This document shows positions 1 through 8,075 of a stretch of 13,496 nucleotides of DNA, piece after piece; the first letter of the stretch is position 1; each line of letters opens with the position of its first letter. The position numbers and the translations under genes were made by a program. The notes below the pieces were generated by a model, which ran no database searches, was not told where the DNA came from, and worked only from the letters and a program-made list of their open reading frames with translations. Source of the stretch: Thermoprotei archaeon (GTDB lineage: Archaea > Thermoproteota > Thermoprotei_A > Sulfolobales > Fervidicoccaceae); NCBI GenBank assembly GCA_022759165.1, contig JAEMPT010000095.1, forward strand, positions 1 through 13,496, read 5' to 3'.

Positions 1-629
1 GCGAGGCCAACTTCATCGCCGTCAGAGGGCCAGAGATATTGAGCAAATGGGTCGGTGAGAGCGAGAAGGCAATAAGGGAGATATTCCGAAGGGCCAGGCA
101 GGTAGCTCCGACAATCGTATTCTTCGATGAAATAGACTCGATAGCTCCAGCGAGGGGATTCAGGTATGATACTAGCGGGGTAACCGACAGGATAGTGAAC
201 CAGATATTAGCTGAGATGGACGGAATACAGCCATTATCAAACGTGGTTGTCATAGCTGCTACTAATAGGCCAGACATACTTGACCCCGCACTTCTAAGAC
301 CAGGGAGATTTGATAGGCTAGTTTACATACCGCCGCCAGACAAGCAATCTAGGTTGAGCATTCTGAAGATCCACACGAGAAAAGTGCCTCTAGCTTCTGA
401 TGTAGATCTCGATAAGCTGGCAGAAATGACAGAAGGGTATACCGGGGCTGACCTTGAGGCTTTAGTTAGGGAGGCAGTAATGCTCGCCTTAAGAGAAAAA
501 CTTGAAGCTAGGCCTGTAGAGATGAAGTACTTCTTAAAGGCAATGGAGCAAGTACAACCCTCTCTGAATAAGGATGATATAGAAAAGTACACGAGATTAG
601 CAAAGCAGTTGAAGAAACTTACTTTGTGA
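1..629 (+). CDS. Cdc48/VCP-family AAA+ ATPase, C-terminal part of the second ATPase domain (5' end outside window)
   Basis: The frame is open from the window edge (codons start at base 3) to TGA at 627-629, so only about 208 C-terminal residues are visible. Seen: a Cdc48-type pore-loop and helix stretch (RGPEILSKWVGESEKAIREI), Walker B IVFFDEID (about bases 114-137), sensor 1 VIAATNRP, and the second region of homology ending in RPGRFDR with the arginine fingers. A helical lid domain follows with the GYTGADLEALVREA signature. This is characteristic of the D2 domain of archaeal Cdc48/VAT hexameric unfoldases, which extract and unfold protein substrates. Walker A, D1 and the N domain would lie upstream. 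The tail ends in KQLKKLTL and shows no HbYX proteasome-docking motif. tmcA follows about 30 bases downstream on the same strand. The family call is firm; a single-domain relative cannot be excluded because the N-terminal part is missing. Confidence 0.93.
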   Translation, partial: EANFIAVRGPEILSKWVGESEKAIREIFRRARQVAPTIVFFDEIDSIAPARGFRYDTSGVTDRIVNQILAEMDGIQPLSNVVVIAATNRPDILDPALLRPGRFDRLVYIPPPDKQSRLSILKIHTRKVPLASDVDLDKLAEMTEGYTGADLEALVREAVMLALREKLEARPVEMKYFLKAMEQVQPSLNKDDIEKYTRLAKQLKKLTL

Positions 630-636
630 TAAATAT

Positions 637-645
637 CTTTTTTTT
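637..645 (+). terminator. T-run after the cdc48-like gene
   Basis: An unbroken run of about nine T (with an adjoining CTTT) lies 8 bases after the cdc48-like stop and just before the tmcA ribosome binding site. Oligo-U tracts terminate archaeal transcription, so this may partly end the upstream transcript. The TATA-like TAAATAT at about 630-636 could instead belong to a tmcA promoter. The two readings are compatible, and neither is proven by sequence alone. Confidence 0.35.
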
Positions 646-660
646 GCAGAGGTGCATTTT

Positions 661-3147
661 TTGCTAAACAGAAGAGAAATCGAGGATATCGCTAAGAAAA
701 ATATCATTGAAAATCTCAGTCAAGTTTCCCCCGTATATAAGAAATTAGTTAATAGAATTAGGAGAAACACTAAAAAATATATCGAAAGTAGGCATAGGAG
801 GCTGATCGTACTTTCCGGGGGAAATCCTGGAAAGCAGGGATTTGCAGCAGGATACCTTACGCATTATTATTCTCTCGAACTGGATAAGCTAGGGGAAGAT
901 AGGCCGAAAATATTATACATGTATCACGATGAGTCGGATGATTCGAGAATAAGGAAAGAGGTTTTTCGCCAATTTCTCAAGATGAGAAAGGATAAGGCAC
1001 AAAGAGAGATCGACGTATATGAAAAAAGTGAAAGGTACCTCGGTACTACATATGATGTCGTCATCTTGGATTTAACTGACGATCTGAGGCCTAACGATTT
1101 AGGGAGGCTGGTGGAGACCGTCAAAGGTGGAGGGATCGTTGTTTTCATAACGCCTAATCTGAAAGAATGGGAAAAGAAGCTCACAATATTTAAGCAGAGG
1201 CTATTGGTCCCCGGATTTTTAGAGCCGAGGCATGTGTTCATTAAATGGTTCGTACAGACCTTAATTGAAGCTCAAGGGACTTATATATACGATTTGGAAA
1301 ACGATTCTCTTTTAAAAAGTGCCAATGTGAAGTTAGAGAAGCCAGAAAATATGGAAAAACTAAACGAAGAGTTTTTCACAGGAGCAAAATTCCCGAGAAA
1401 ATTATATGAGCTCGCCGTGACGGCAGATCAAATAAAAGCAGCAAATTCGCTGGAGAGCTTGATCGATAAGCCTAGGAAAGGAAAGAAGAAGGTAGTTCTC
1501 ATAGTAGCTGATAGGGGGAGAGGAAAATCGTGTGCTCTAGGGATAGGATTGATAGGTATCGCGGAGTCGTTGAAATCTGTGAAGCACAAAGTGAGGATCG
1601 TAGTTACTTCCCCTGAGCCTCAGAACGTTCAATCTCTATTTAATCTTGCAAAAAAAGCATCTGAAACATTAGGATACAAAGTTAACGTGGTCCGCAAAGG
1701 AGGCGCGATCATAGAGCTACAGGGACCATTTTACTCTATAGAATACTGGCCACCGATGAGCGTCCCCAAAATAAGGGGAGACATAGTCGCGGTCGATGAA
1801 GCATCCGGGATCCATGTTCCATTGCTAATGAATATTTTGAAGTACCATGACAGAATTGCCTTTTCCGCCACACTTCATGGCTATGAAGGAGGAGGAAGGG
1901 GTTTTTCAGTCAGGTTTCTCGGGGAGCTTAAAAATGCTAAGAATGTAGAGCTAACAACTTGCGAACTGAAGGCACCAATCAGATATGGAGAGAATGACCC
2001 AGTGGAAGCATGGCTCTACAGATCCCTTCTCTTGGATGCTGAACCAGATAGCCTTACTGAAGAAGATATTAAAGAAATTGATTCTGGTGAGCTTGAATAT
2101 GTAAAGCTCGAGCCCGAAGAACTTTTCAATAAGGAAAATGAGGGCATCCTCAGAAGCCTGTTTGGGATATATGTACTGGCGCACTACCGCAACCAACCAG
2201 ATGACCTAGCTATGTTAGCAGACGCTCCTCACCATTTTATTAGGGCTATAATGACAAAGAAGACGAAAAAGGTTTTGTGCTCTCTACAGGTGGCTATAGA
2301 GGGAGGTTTAGATGAGCAGACCATTGAGACTTTGCTGAGGGGTAACAAAATACCAGGTAACATTATACCAGATAGGGTCCTGAAGCACCTGAGGATATGG
2401 GAAATGGGTCTCCTTAAAGGGCTCAGGGTGGTCAGGATTGCAACGCACCCAGAAGTGCAAGGGAAAGGGATCGGCTCCTTTGCCTTGAAGAAGTTAGAGG
2501 AGGAAGCATACAATCTGAGATTGGATTGGATAGGGAGCGGCTTTGGAGTCAACGCTAAGCTGTTGGGGTTCTGGATAAAAAACGGTTTCAAACCGATTCA
2601 TATTAGTCCAGATAGAAACCCAATCAGCGGAGAATACACAGTTATAGTACTCAAAGGACTCAGTGAGATAGCGAAAAAAGTTCAAGAAGAAGGAGAAAAA
2701 TATATGCGCAGAAAATTGCTGAAAAGCCTTAGAGACGTCTACAACGATTTAGAGGCTGAAGTCGCGCTTGGAATATTGCGTGGTATCTCTGCCATCCCTT
2801 CTGACCCGCCGAAGCTAAACGAGATGGACGTAGATAGGCTATGGATTTACGTTTATGGCCCTATGACTTACGAGGCTGTTAGCGACCTGATGTGGGAGCT
2901 CGCCCTCTATTATTTCGGAAGCGACATGGGTAAAAATTTAAAGCTGAATGAAACGGAAGAGATAATCTTTCTCTCTAAGGCACTTCAAGGGAGGAGCTGG
3001 GGAGACATCTCAAAGCAACTTTCTATGCGAGATATAGATGCTATGCAGAAGCTAAAGGATGCATCTAGGGAGCTTCTCAAGGAATATTACGGGAAAAGCG
3101 CCAATTCTTCGATAGGTATACATTTAACGACGCTGCCATCCGAGTAG
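661..3147 (+). CDS. tmcA: tRNA/rRNA cytidine N4-acetyltransferase TmcA (Nat10 family)
   Basis: ATP- and acetyl-CoA-dependent RNA cytidine acetyltransferase. Bacterial TmcA makes ac4C at the wobble position of elongator tRNA-Met; archaeal Nat10/TmcA enzymes such as the Thermococcus one act more broadly on rRNA and tRNA. The 828 residues suit an archaeal TmcA (E. coli about 670). Domain order: N-terminal DUF1726-type region; RecD-like helicase module with Walker A ADRGRGKS near residue 285, Walker B VDEAS near 378 and the family signature FSATLHGYEGGGRGF shortly after; GNAT acetyltransferase motif ATHPEVQGKGIGS near 593-606; C-terminal RNA-binding helices. Start: GAGGTG at 649-654 is a good Shine-Dalgarno sequence 6 bases before TTG at 661. 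The GTG at 652 lies within that site and has none of its own. It follows the cdc48-like gene closely; no functional link is known to me. Confidence 0.95.
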   Translation: MLNRREIEDIAKKNIIENLSQVSPVYKKLVNRIRRNTKKYIESRHRRLIVLSGGNPGKQGFAAGYLTHYYSLELDKLGEDRPKILYMYHDESDDSRIRKEVFRQFLKMRKDKAQREIDVYEKSERYLGTTYDVVILDLTDDLRPNDLGRLVETVKGGGIVVFITPNLKEWEKKLTIFKQRLLVPGFLEPRHVFIKWFVQTLIEAQGTYIYDLENDSLLKSANVKLEKPENMEKLNEEFFTGAKFPRKLYELAVTADQIKAANSLESLIDKPRKGKKKVVLIVADRGRGKSCALGIGLIGIAESLKSVKHKVRIVVTSPEPQNVQSLFNLAKKASETLGYKVNVVRKGGAIIELQGPFYSIEYWPPMSVPKIRGDIVAVDEASGIHVPLLMNILKYHDRIAFSATLHGYEGGGRGFSVRFLGELKNAKNVELTTCELKAPIRYGENDPVEAWLYRSLLLDAEPDSLTEEDIKEIDSGELEYVKLEPEELFNKENEGILRSLFGIYVLAHYRNQPDDLAMLADAPHHFIRAIMTKKTKKVLCSLQVAIEGGLDEQTIETLLRGNKIPGNIIPDRVLKHLRIWEMGLLKGLRVVRIATHPEVQGKGIGSFALKKLEEEAYNLRLDWIGSGFGVNAKLLGFWIKNGFKPIHISPDRNPISGEYTVIVLKGLSEIAKKVQEEGEKYMRRKLLKSLRDVYNDLEAEVALGILRGISAIPSDPPKLNEMDVDRLWIYVYGPMTYEAVSDLMWELALYYFGSDMGKNLKLNETEEIIFLSKALQGRSWGDISKQLSMRDIDAMQKLKDASRELLKEYYGKSANSSIGIHLTTLPSE

Positions 3148-3208
3148 TTACGTGATATTTTCATTATATTCATTAAGGTTCCATTGTTGTTATCGTATGA
3201 ACTGGCAA

Positions 3209-3219
3209 TTTTTTAATTA
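3209..3219 (+). promoter_or_regulatory. Possible TATA box for the trmI-ATPase subunit run
   Basis: TTTTTTAATTA lies about 35-40 bases before the trmI ATG at 3253, in the 105-base gap after tmcA. A start site about 26 bases downstream would leave a leader of roughly a dozen bases. The spacing is plausible, but AT-rich DNA gives chance matches. No strong Shine-Dalgarno sequence precedes 3253. Confidence 0.3.
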
Positions 3220-3252
3220 CCCACTCTATGATCATTTTTTGAATGATGAACG

Positions 3253-4041
3253 ATGTTCGTTGATGCTCCAAGAGATGGTGATAAAGCACTTCTGTTATTT
3301 CCAAATGGTGAAGACAGAATAATAACATTGAAAGCAGGGAAGGTGACACAAACAAAGTATGGCGCTATAAGGCATAACGATATATTGACGAAGAGCTGGG
3401 GGGAAATTATTGAAACTTCCACCGGCTTCCGCGTCTTCTTTCAAAAGCCCACCTATAGCGAAATTGTCTATTCGCTTTTTTCCAGAAAAAGTCAAGTTAT
3501 ATACGAGAAAGACGTAGCGCTTATGCTTATGCATTCTGGCATCGGAAAGGGATCCATCGTAGGAGAGTCTGGAGTGGGCTCCGGTTTCCTCACAGCTCAC
3601 ATTCTCTCGGCTATCGGAAGCAAGGACAGTTATTGGGGTTACGAAATCAGGGAAGATATGGCTGAGACTGCTGTAAGAAATTTGAACCTACTTGGCTACG
3701 ACATTAGGGACAGAATAATCATTAAGGATATTAGGGAAGGCGTTGAGGAGAGGGGTTTTCAGGCTTTTTTCCTCGATCTTCCTGAGCCTTGGGAAGCTAT
3801 GGAATCAATATATGATTCGCTTGCTGCTTCTGCCAGGGTGGTCGCATTCGTTCCTAGCACGAACCAAATAATAAAAACTTTAAATTACAATTCTGTAAAG
3901 AAAAAATATTACATTTACAGAGTGTTTGAAACTATGGTTCGGGAATATGAAAAAGATGGGGAGGCGTTTAGACCCTCGTTTTTTCAAAAAGTATTTAGCG
4001 GATACGTCATGGTATTCCTAAAAAAGAGCCAAGGTGATTAG
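3253..4041 (+). CDS. trmI: tRNA (adenine-N1)-methyltransferase, TrmI family
   Basis: SAM-dependent methyltransferase that makes m1A in the T-loop of tRNA (position 58; also 57 in some archaea), a modification that stabilises tRNA at high temperature. The 262 residues match archaeal TrmI. The N-terminal about 80 residues form the small beta domain typical of the family, containing TKYGAIRHNDIL. The Rossmann motif I is GESGVGSG at about residues 104-111, the acidic SAM-binding position is in YEIREDMA, and the catalytic-loop equivalent DLPEPW is at 175-180 (family pattern DLP-x-PW). The C-terminal VPSTNQIIKTL also fits TrmI. The start ATG has only a weak ribosome binding site and may use a short leader. 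The next gene begins one base after the stop codon and its Shine-Dalgarno site lies within the last codons of trmI, so the two are probably translationally coupled. Confidence 0.92.
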   Translation: MFVDAPRDGDKALLLFPNGEDRIITLKAGKVTQTKYGAIRHNDILTKSWGEIIETSTGFRVFFQKPTYSEIVYSLFSRKSQVIYEKDVALMLMHSGIGKGSIVGESGVGSGFLTAHILSAIGSKDSYWGYEIREDMAETAVRNLNLLGYDIRDRIIIKDIREGVEERGFQAFFLDLPEPWEAMESIYDSLAASARVVAFVPSTNQIIKTLNYNSVKKKYYIYRVFETMVREYEKDGEAFRPSFFQKVFSGYVMVFLKKSQGD

Positions 4042-4042
4042 A

Positions 4043-4369
4043 ATGAAGAAAAGCGCCCAAATAATAGGGTCCTTCGTCAAGTTCGAAAGTGAAGTAAACG
4101 CTATTCTGGAGGAATATAAGAAAAAAGGAGACGAGCTAATCTCATTAGCTGAGGATATCCTAAAACAACTTGAAAACATATCCGTTGAGTTGATAAAAGA
4201 GGCTGGTCAGGAACTCGAGCAGAGTAAGATCATCAAAGAGCAAATACTTAAAGAAAAGTATGAGGAAGAAGAAAAGAAGATACTAGCTGAGATGGAGGAG
4301 AAGGGAAGAGCGAACTTGGACAAAGCAGTCGAGAGGATCGTTGAGACATTCTTAGGTGAATATGCTTGA
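4043..4369 (+). CDS. A-type ATP synthase peripheral stalk subunit, H-like (coiled coil)
   Basis: A 108-residue, highly charged, almost wholly helical protein, rich in Glu and Lys with heptad-like spacing from about residue 15 to 95, ending in KAVERIVETFLGEYA. That tail resembles the C-terminus of archaeal A-ATPase subunit H (AhaH, the G-like partner of subunit E in the peripheral stalk). At about 108 residues it is too short for subunit E (about 190-200). The strongest support is position: it overlaps the start of subunit C by 4 bases. Start: GGTGAT (4033-4038) is a Shine-Dalgarno site for ATG 4043; the GTG at 4034 lies inside it. Coiled coils are weak homology evidence, so the exact subunit letter is inferred. 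It probably joins the membrane-embedded motor to the catalytic head. Confidence 0.7.
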   Translation: MKKSAQIIGSFVKFESEVNAILEEYKKKGDELISLAEDILKQLENISVELIKEAGQELEQSKIIKEQILKEKYEEEEKKILAEMEEKGRANLDKAVERIVETFLGEYA

Positions 4370-5397
4370 AGAGCTATTCGTATCTCCTCCCCAAGCTCTA
4401 TGCCCAAAAGGAGAAGTTTTTAACCCAACAGACTTTCCGTGAGCTTTGTGATGCTGAAAGTGTAGAAAAAATGGCACAGATACTCAGAGAGCACAATTAT
4501 AAGATAAACACAGGTACAAAGAGCTTAAGTGATTTGGCAAACCAATTGGAACTGAGCTCGCAGGAAAAGATCGAAAGAATCGCTTCTCTTTCTCCATTCG
4601 AGGCAGAAGGGTTAATAAGGACGCTATTATTCTACAAAAAAACATCTTCTATAATTTTGGCGTTAAAGATATTCGAATCTACAGGTAATATCCTAGATGC
4701 TGTATCAGCTATGCCTAGAAGCGAGGGAGAGAAATTCAGAACATTAGTCGAGCAAGGGTCTCTATCTCCTGGCATGGCTTTGCCTTTGATTAAACAGGCG
4801 TTCGATAAGTTGCTCATAGGAGACGAAAAAAAGCTAGCTATGGAAGCTATTAGCGCAGTGGATGAGGGGGCAGATATAAATACGCTTCAGCTGTCGCTTT
4901 TTCTAAAAATGAGGAGTTCAATAATGGAAAGAATTGATAGCATTGGGCGGATTCGCAGAGAAGAGGTACTAAAATTAGTATGCCCATATATCGACATAAG
5001 CTTCCTTATGATAGCTATAAATGTAGCGAAGAGTGAAAAAGGAAATAGGGCCGTAAACGCTCTACTGGAAAAAGCTCACGGATGTAAGCTATCCGGGAAG
5101 GATGTATTAGAAGCTTTACAGAGCGATTCAGTTCTTAATTTATTCTCTAGAGTTATAGTTCAATACGGGTCAACAATTGAAAAAGGGCAGAACCCGGAGA
5201 TTTACGCTCTAAGATTCCTTAAGAGAAAGCTGATGAAGGAGGTCAAAATAAGATACGGATCTTATCCATTCACTCCAGCTTTACCTCTATCTGTAGCACT
5301 TGCTATTGAGACGGAAAAAGAAGAGATAATGAAATTGTTGATGGGAATGAGCTCAGGAGAACAATGCTCAGCAATAATAGGAAAACTATCATATTAG
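4366..5397 (+). CDS. atpC: A-type ATP synthase subunit C (V-ATPase subunit d / AC39 family)
   Basis: Subunit C is the funnel-shaped adaptor that joins the central stalk to the rotating membrane ring in A-type ATPases. The 343-residue, all-helical protein fits the family length. Typical features are the N-terminal YSYLLPKLYAQKEKFLT region, internal three-fold repeats of short helical bundles, and a C-terminal NPEIYALRFLKRKLMKEVKIRYG helix followed by a segment like the family's closing 'E-x-E-x-x-x-L' helices. The start is TTG at 4366, preceded by AGGTGA at 4354-4359 with a 6-base spacer, and it overlaps the H-like gene's stop (TTGA overlap), indicating translational coupling. Subunits E, F, A, B, D, I and K do not follow; the run ends here. 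Sequence similarity in this family is low, so the call rests on several weak matches plus the neighbour. Confidence 0.82.
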   Translation: MKSYSYLLPKLYAQKEKFLTQQTFRELCDAESVEKMAQILREHNYKINTGTKSLSDLANQLELSSQEKIERIASLSPFEAEGLIRTLLFYKKTSSIILALKIFESTGNILDAVSAMPRSEGEKFRTLVEQGSLSPGMALPLIKQAFDKLLIGDEKKLAMEAISAVDEGADINTLQLSLFLKMRSSIMERIDSIGRIRREEVLKLVCPYIDISFLMIAINVAKSEKGNRAVNALLEKAHGCKLSGKDVLEALQSDSVLNLFSRVIVQYGSTIEKGQNPEIYALRFLKRKLMKEVKIRYGSYPFTPALPLSVALAIETEKEEIMKLLMGMSSGEQCSAIIGKLSY

Positions 5398-5629
5398 AAT
5401 GGTTTCTCTCAATTAATTCTGAGATAGCTTCAGCTTTTCCACAAAAAATAGCTCTCCTCAAAATTAAACGCCGTCAAAGACGCTCATTTTATATCTTTCA
5501 GAGGTATTTCTTAGAAAAATGCCATAAAGGTAGTCATTGAAAATCCTTTGGGATATAGTTGGACTAACTTTCTAATTTTTGCTAAACCGGAGAAAAGAGA
5601 CCAACGAAGAAAAAAAGTGATAAAAAACT
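5398..5629. other. 232-base gap between converging genes, no gene seen
   Basis: The gap lies between the 3' ends of atpC (plus) and lysS (minus). I see no convincing reading frame, tRNA or C/D box RNA. It holds small inverted repeats just after atpC (TCTCA/TGAGA around 5405-5424, and CGTC-AAA-GACG around 5472-5482, the latter followed by T-rich DNA), which could help end atpC transcripts, plus the lysS terminator listed separately. Confidence 0.6.
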
Positions 5630-5635
5630 TCACTT
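5608..5635 (-). terminator. Hairpin plus oligo-T terminator of lysS
   Basis: On the minus strand AAGTGA (5635-5630, ending in the lysS TGA stop) can pair with TCACTT (5620-5615) around a 9-base T-rich loop; a run of seven T (5616-5610) begins at the 3' end of the stem. The arrangement looks like an intrinsic terminator, with the stop codon within the stem. The stem is short and AT-rich, so the U-tract probably matters most, as usual in archaea. Confidence 0.55.
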
Positions 5636-7249
5636 CGACTCTAAGCTCTCGATCAACTTTTCTTTTACCACATCTTTCCCAAGCGCAGCCAATAATGGAG
5701 CGGCCCTTGGTCCGCTATCTTTCCCAATCATCACTATGTAAAACTCTCTGTAAAATATCTTCCTTTCTTCATCGTTCATGGATGATGTATGCTCTATCAT
5801 TGCCTTTTTAATTTCATCTTCGTTCCAATTTTCTAGTGATATAAGCTTATTGCCAAGCTCTATCAGCGAGTCTTTGAATCTAAGCGAACCCTTCAATTCA
5901 GCTGGTAACTCGGCTCGGACTGCATATTTGACTTGTTCGGGAGCATATTTTTCTACCCAATTCGAAGCTTTTATGAGTATACTCTTTATTCTTTCCTTTT
6001 CAAACTCGCTAAGTTCTCCAGCTATTATTTTCGATGCCCTCAATCTCTTCAACGCAGAATCATATATGTCTTCTTTTGGTAAGGACTGCACCAATAGAGC
6101 TGCCGTATAATAAGACAGTTGGAAGGGAAGCCTTTCAGGCGGATCTGTTAAGATCGAAAGCTCATAATTTATGGCTGCCTCTTCTTCTTCCTCGCTCAGC
6201 GATTTTCCCTCTTTTCTCATGAAATAAGCCCTTTCTCCATGATATAGCTGCTCATAGTATTGCGGTATTTCAGTCAGGTCAATAACGATCCTCTTCTTTG
6301 GCGGAGTGGAGAAGTATATGTATCTCAATACCTCTGGATCGGCTATTTCCAGCCATTCTTTCGGAGTTATACCAATGAAGTCGCTTGAGCCCATATCCAT
6401 CTCTTTTTTCCCTTGCCTTATCGCTACCCATTCATAAGGCAATCCTATTGGAGGCTGGATCTTCAGTACAGTCGTCGCTAATTCGACGCAGCTGTCCCTG
6501 CTTCCACCGGGAGTGGCATGGTCTTTTCCAAATGGCTCGAAATCTATATCAAGAGCTTTCCAGATTCCAGCCCATTCCAATCTCCAATTCAGCTTACCGT
6601 TTTCCAATTTCGTCTTTCCATGGTATCCGCAGTGCTTGCATATGTACTCAACTAGATCGCCTTCAATCTTTATTGCTTTTGCTCCATCTATCCTCCCGCA
6701 ATTCTGGCATACGGGCTCTATTGGAATCCAATCCTCTGGATAGGGATTCCTACCTCTGTACTTATTTACCACGCTTCTGGTAAGCTCCCTCTTTTCTATA
6801 AACTCCTTTGTAACTTCCTTAAGTTCTTTGGCATACAAATCGGTAGTCCTTACAACTTCTATTTTACCATCTGAGAACTTATCCAAAACGCCGCCGAAAT
6901 CTTCCCAATAATGCTCAACCCAGTTGGCATGGCATCCTTTTGGATCTGGAACTTTTATCAGAGGATAGCCTATGTATTTTCTCCCCTCTTCTCCTTCAAA
7001 TTGCTTCAGCTGTTTTTCCTTTCCCTTCCACGCATCTTGCGTATAAAGCACTATAATTTGTTTTACCTTATAGCCTCTCTTTTCCAAGATCTTTCTGACG
7101 GCCTCACCAGTTAGAACTTCTCCTCTAAGCCTACCTATATGCTGGAGCCCAGATACAGAGAGACCCCCGTTGAGAACTATTTCCCTCTTGCCCATTACCT
7201 TTGCTCTTTGCTCTACAGCGTCTGCGATCTCAAATAACCAGTGACCCAT
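5630..7249 (-). CDS. lysS: Lysyl-tRNA synthetase, class I, with a divergent KMSKS motif
   Basis: Attaches lysine to tRNA-Lys using a class I fold. The 539 residues are normal for the family. The N-terminus MGHWLFEIADAV matches the usual 'HWADYIAD' opening of archaeal class I LysRS. The HIGH-like motif is HIGR at 37-40. A zinc ribbon follows (CQNCG ... CKHCG, about residues 180-205), then the family block WRLEWAGIWKALDIDFEPFGKDH and ITPKEWLEIADPEVLRYI. The C-terminal half is the helical anticodon-binding domain. Where the family normally has KMSSS, this protein reads EMDMGSSD (residues 283-290), without the first lysine. Start: ATG at 7249 is preceded by GGTG with a 6-base spacer; GTG at 7258 is part of that site. 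It lies 52 bases downstream of lplA with its own TATA-like box. Identity is firm. Confidence 0.95.
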   Translation of the reverse strand: MGHWLFEIADAVEQRAKVMGKREIVLNGGLSVSGLQHIGRLRGEVLTGEAVRKILEKRGYKVKQIIVLYTQDAWKGKEKQLKQFEGEEGRKYIGYPLIKVPDPKGCHANWVEHYWEDFGGVLDKFSDGKIEVVRTTDLYAKELKEVTKEFIEKRELTRSVVNKYRGRNPYPEDWIPIEPVCQNCGRIDGAKAIKIEGDLVEYICKHCGYHGKTKLENGKLNWRLEWAGIWKALDIDFEPFGKDHATPGGSRDSCVELATTVLKIQPPIGLPYEWVAIRQGKKEMDMGSSDFIGITPKEWLEIADPEVLRYIYFSTPPKKRIVIDLTEIPQYYEQLYHGERAYFMRKEGKSLSEEEEEAAINYELSILTDPPERLPFQLSYYTAALLVQSLPKEDIYDSALKRLRASKIIAGELSEFEKERIKSILIKASNWVEKYAPEQVKYAVRAELPAELKGSLRFKDSLIELGNKLISLENWNEDEIKKAMIEHTSSMNDEERKIFYREFYIVMIGKDSGPRAAPLLAALGKDVVKEKLIESLESK

Positions 7250-7289
7250 TTCTAACACCGCAATCAGATGATTCGAATATGTCTGAACG

Positions 7290-7297
7290 CTTTAAAG
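7290..7297 (-). promoter_or_regulatory. Possible TATA box for lysS
   Basis: The minus strand reads CTTTAAAG here, within the gap between lplA and lysS. Its centre is about 45 bases upstream of the lysS ATG (7249), which would give a start site near 7268 and a leader of about 19 bases containing the GGTG ribosome binding site. lysS may thus have its own promoter besides read-through from lplB-lplA. Confidence 0.4.
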
Positions 7298-7301
7298 GGT
7301 A

Positions 7302-8075
7302 TTAAGGTCTTCTTCTCTCGAAGTTCCATGAAACAGTAGAGTACTTTTCCAAATAAAGCCTCCTAGCTAGTTCTATTTCCCTTTTATCTGGGAAATCAAA
7401 ATAATAACCCTCTGCACCGAGAACCTTTGTAAATCCTTCAATTAGAGATAGTATAACGTCCTTTTGCTCTATTTCTGGCTTCAGTTGAGACAATGTTGAT
7501 ACTCTATACTTAACCGAATCGATTTTCTTGTCTTGGAGCTTTTTTAGAGGGACCTTTAATACTTTTGAAAGGACGCTTAGATCAGTCGAAAATAGCATTG
7601 CCCCATGCAGAAAAGCGCAATCTTTTCTTATGCTACCAGCAACTCCTATTACTTTTTTTCCTTCTATAACTATGTCGTTGAAGTTCTCTTTGCTCGGATT
7701 GAAGCCTAGCAATCTAAGAGCCTCTATAGCACCATATATGAGGTGATCATATAGAAAGTCCACCCCTCTTTGTCCCTCCCCTTCTATCTTAGTTGAAAGG
7801 GCAAAGTTAATGTTGCCCAGATCATGATAGACTGCTCCTCCTCCTGTAAATCTCCTAACTATTTGTATGCTATTGCTGTTTGCGAAGTCAAGGTCCACCT
7901 CTTCTTCCGCCTTCTGAAAAACGCCTATAACTACGGCTTTTTCGTTCCTCCAGATTCTTAAAACGTCGCTGGTCCATTCGCTGCATCTGCTCAGAAAAAA
8001 TGCCTCCTCAAATGCGAGGTTAAGGTGAGAGTTTTCTGGAAACTCCGTCAGAAGCACTCGGAGCTTTTCCGTCAA
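7302..8075 (-). CDS. lplA: Lipoate-protein ligase, catalytic subunit LplA
   Basis: Activates lipoate as lipoyl-AMP and transfers it to a lysine of lipoyl domains (2-oxoacid dehydrogenases or glycine cleavage H protein). The 257-residue protein is the biotin/lipoyl ligase catalytic domain alone. Seen: N-terminal NLAFEEAFF helix, the substrate loop RRFTGGGAVYHDLGN at residues 74-88, and GKKVIGVAGS with the conserved lysine at about 141. The separate C-terminal accessory domain of single-chain bacterial LplA is missing and is supplied by the overlapping lplB gene, as in Thermoplasma acidophilum, where both parts are needed for activation. The start is TTG at 8075, overlapping the lplB stop by 4 bases, so the subunits are likely made in a coupled way. 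An octanoyltransferase of the same superfamily is less likely because of the LplB partner. Confidence 0.9.
   Translation of the reverse strand: MTEKLRVLLTEFPENSHLNLAFEEAFFLSRCSEWTSDVLRIWRNEKAVVIGVFQKAEEEVDLDFANSNSIQIVRRFTGGGAVYHDLGNINFALSTKIEGEGQRGVDFLYDHLIYGAIEALRLLGFNPSKENFNDIVIEGKKVIGVAGSIRKDCAFLHGAMLFSTDLSVLSKVLKVPLKKLQDKKIDSVKYRVSTLSQLKPEIEQKDVILSLIEGFTKVLGAEGYYFDFPDKREIELARRLYLEKYSTVSWNFERRRP

Noticed and set aside
3242..3250. ATGATGA followed by TTGATGC just before and inside trmI, like C and C' boxes
   Set aside because: No D or D' CUGA boxes, and the region overlaps the trmI start, so chance is likelier.
5548..5811. 87-codon plus-strand frame running from the gap into lysS
   Set aside because: Most of it is antisense to lysS and the part in the gap lacks a start signal.
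6385..6783. 132-codon plus-strand frame, and other open frames opposite lysS
   Set aside because: They are antisense to conserved LysRS motifs, have no ribosome binding site and show no recognisable protein features.
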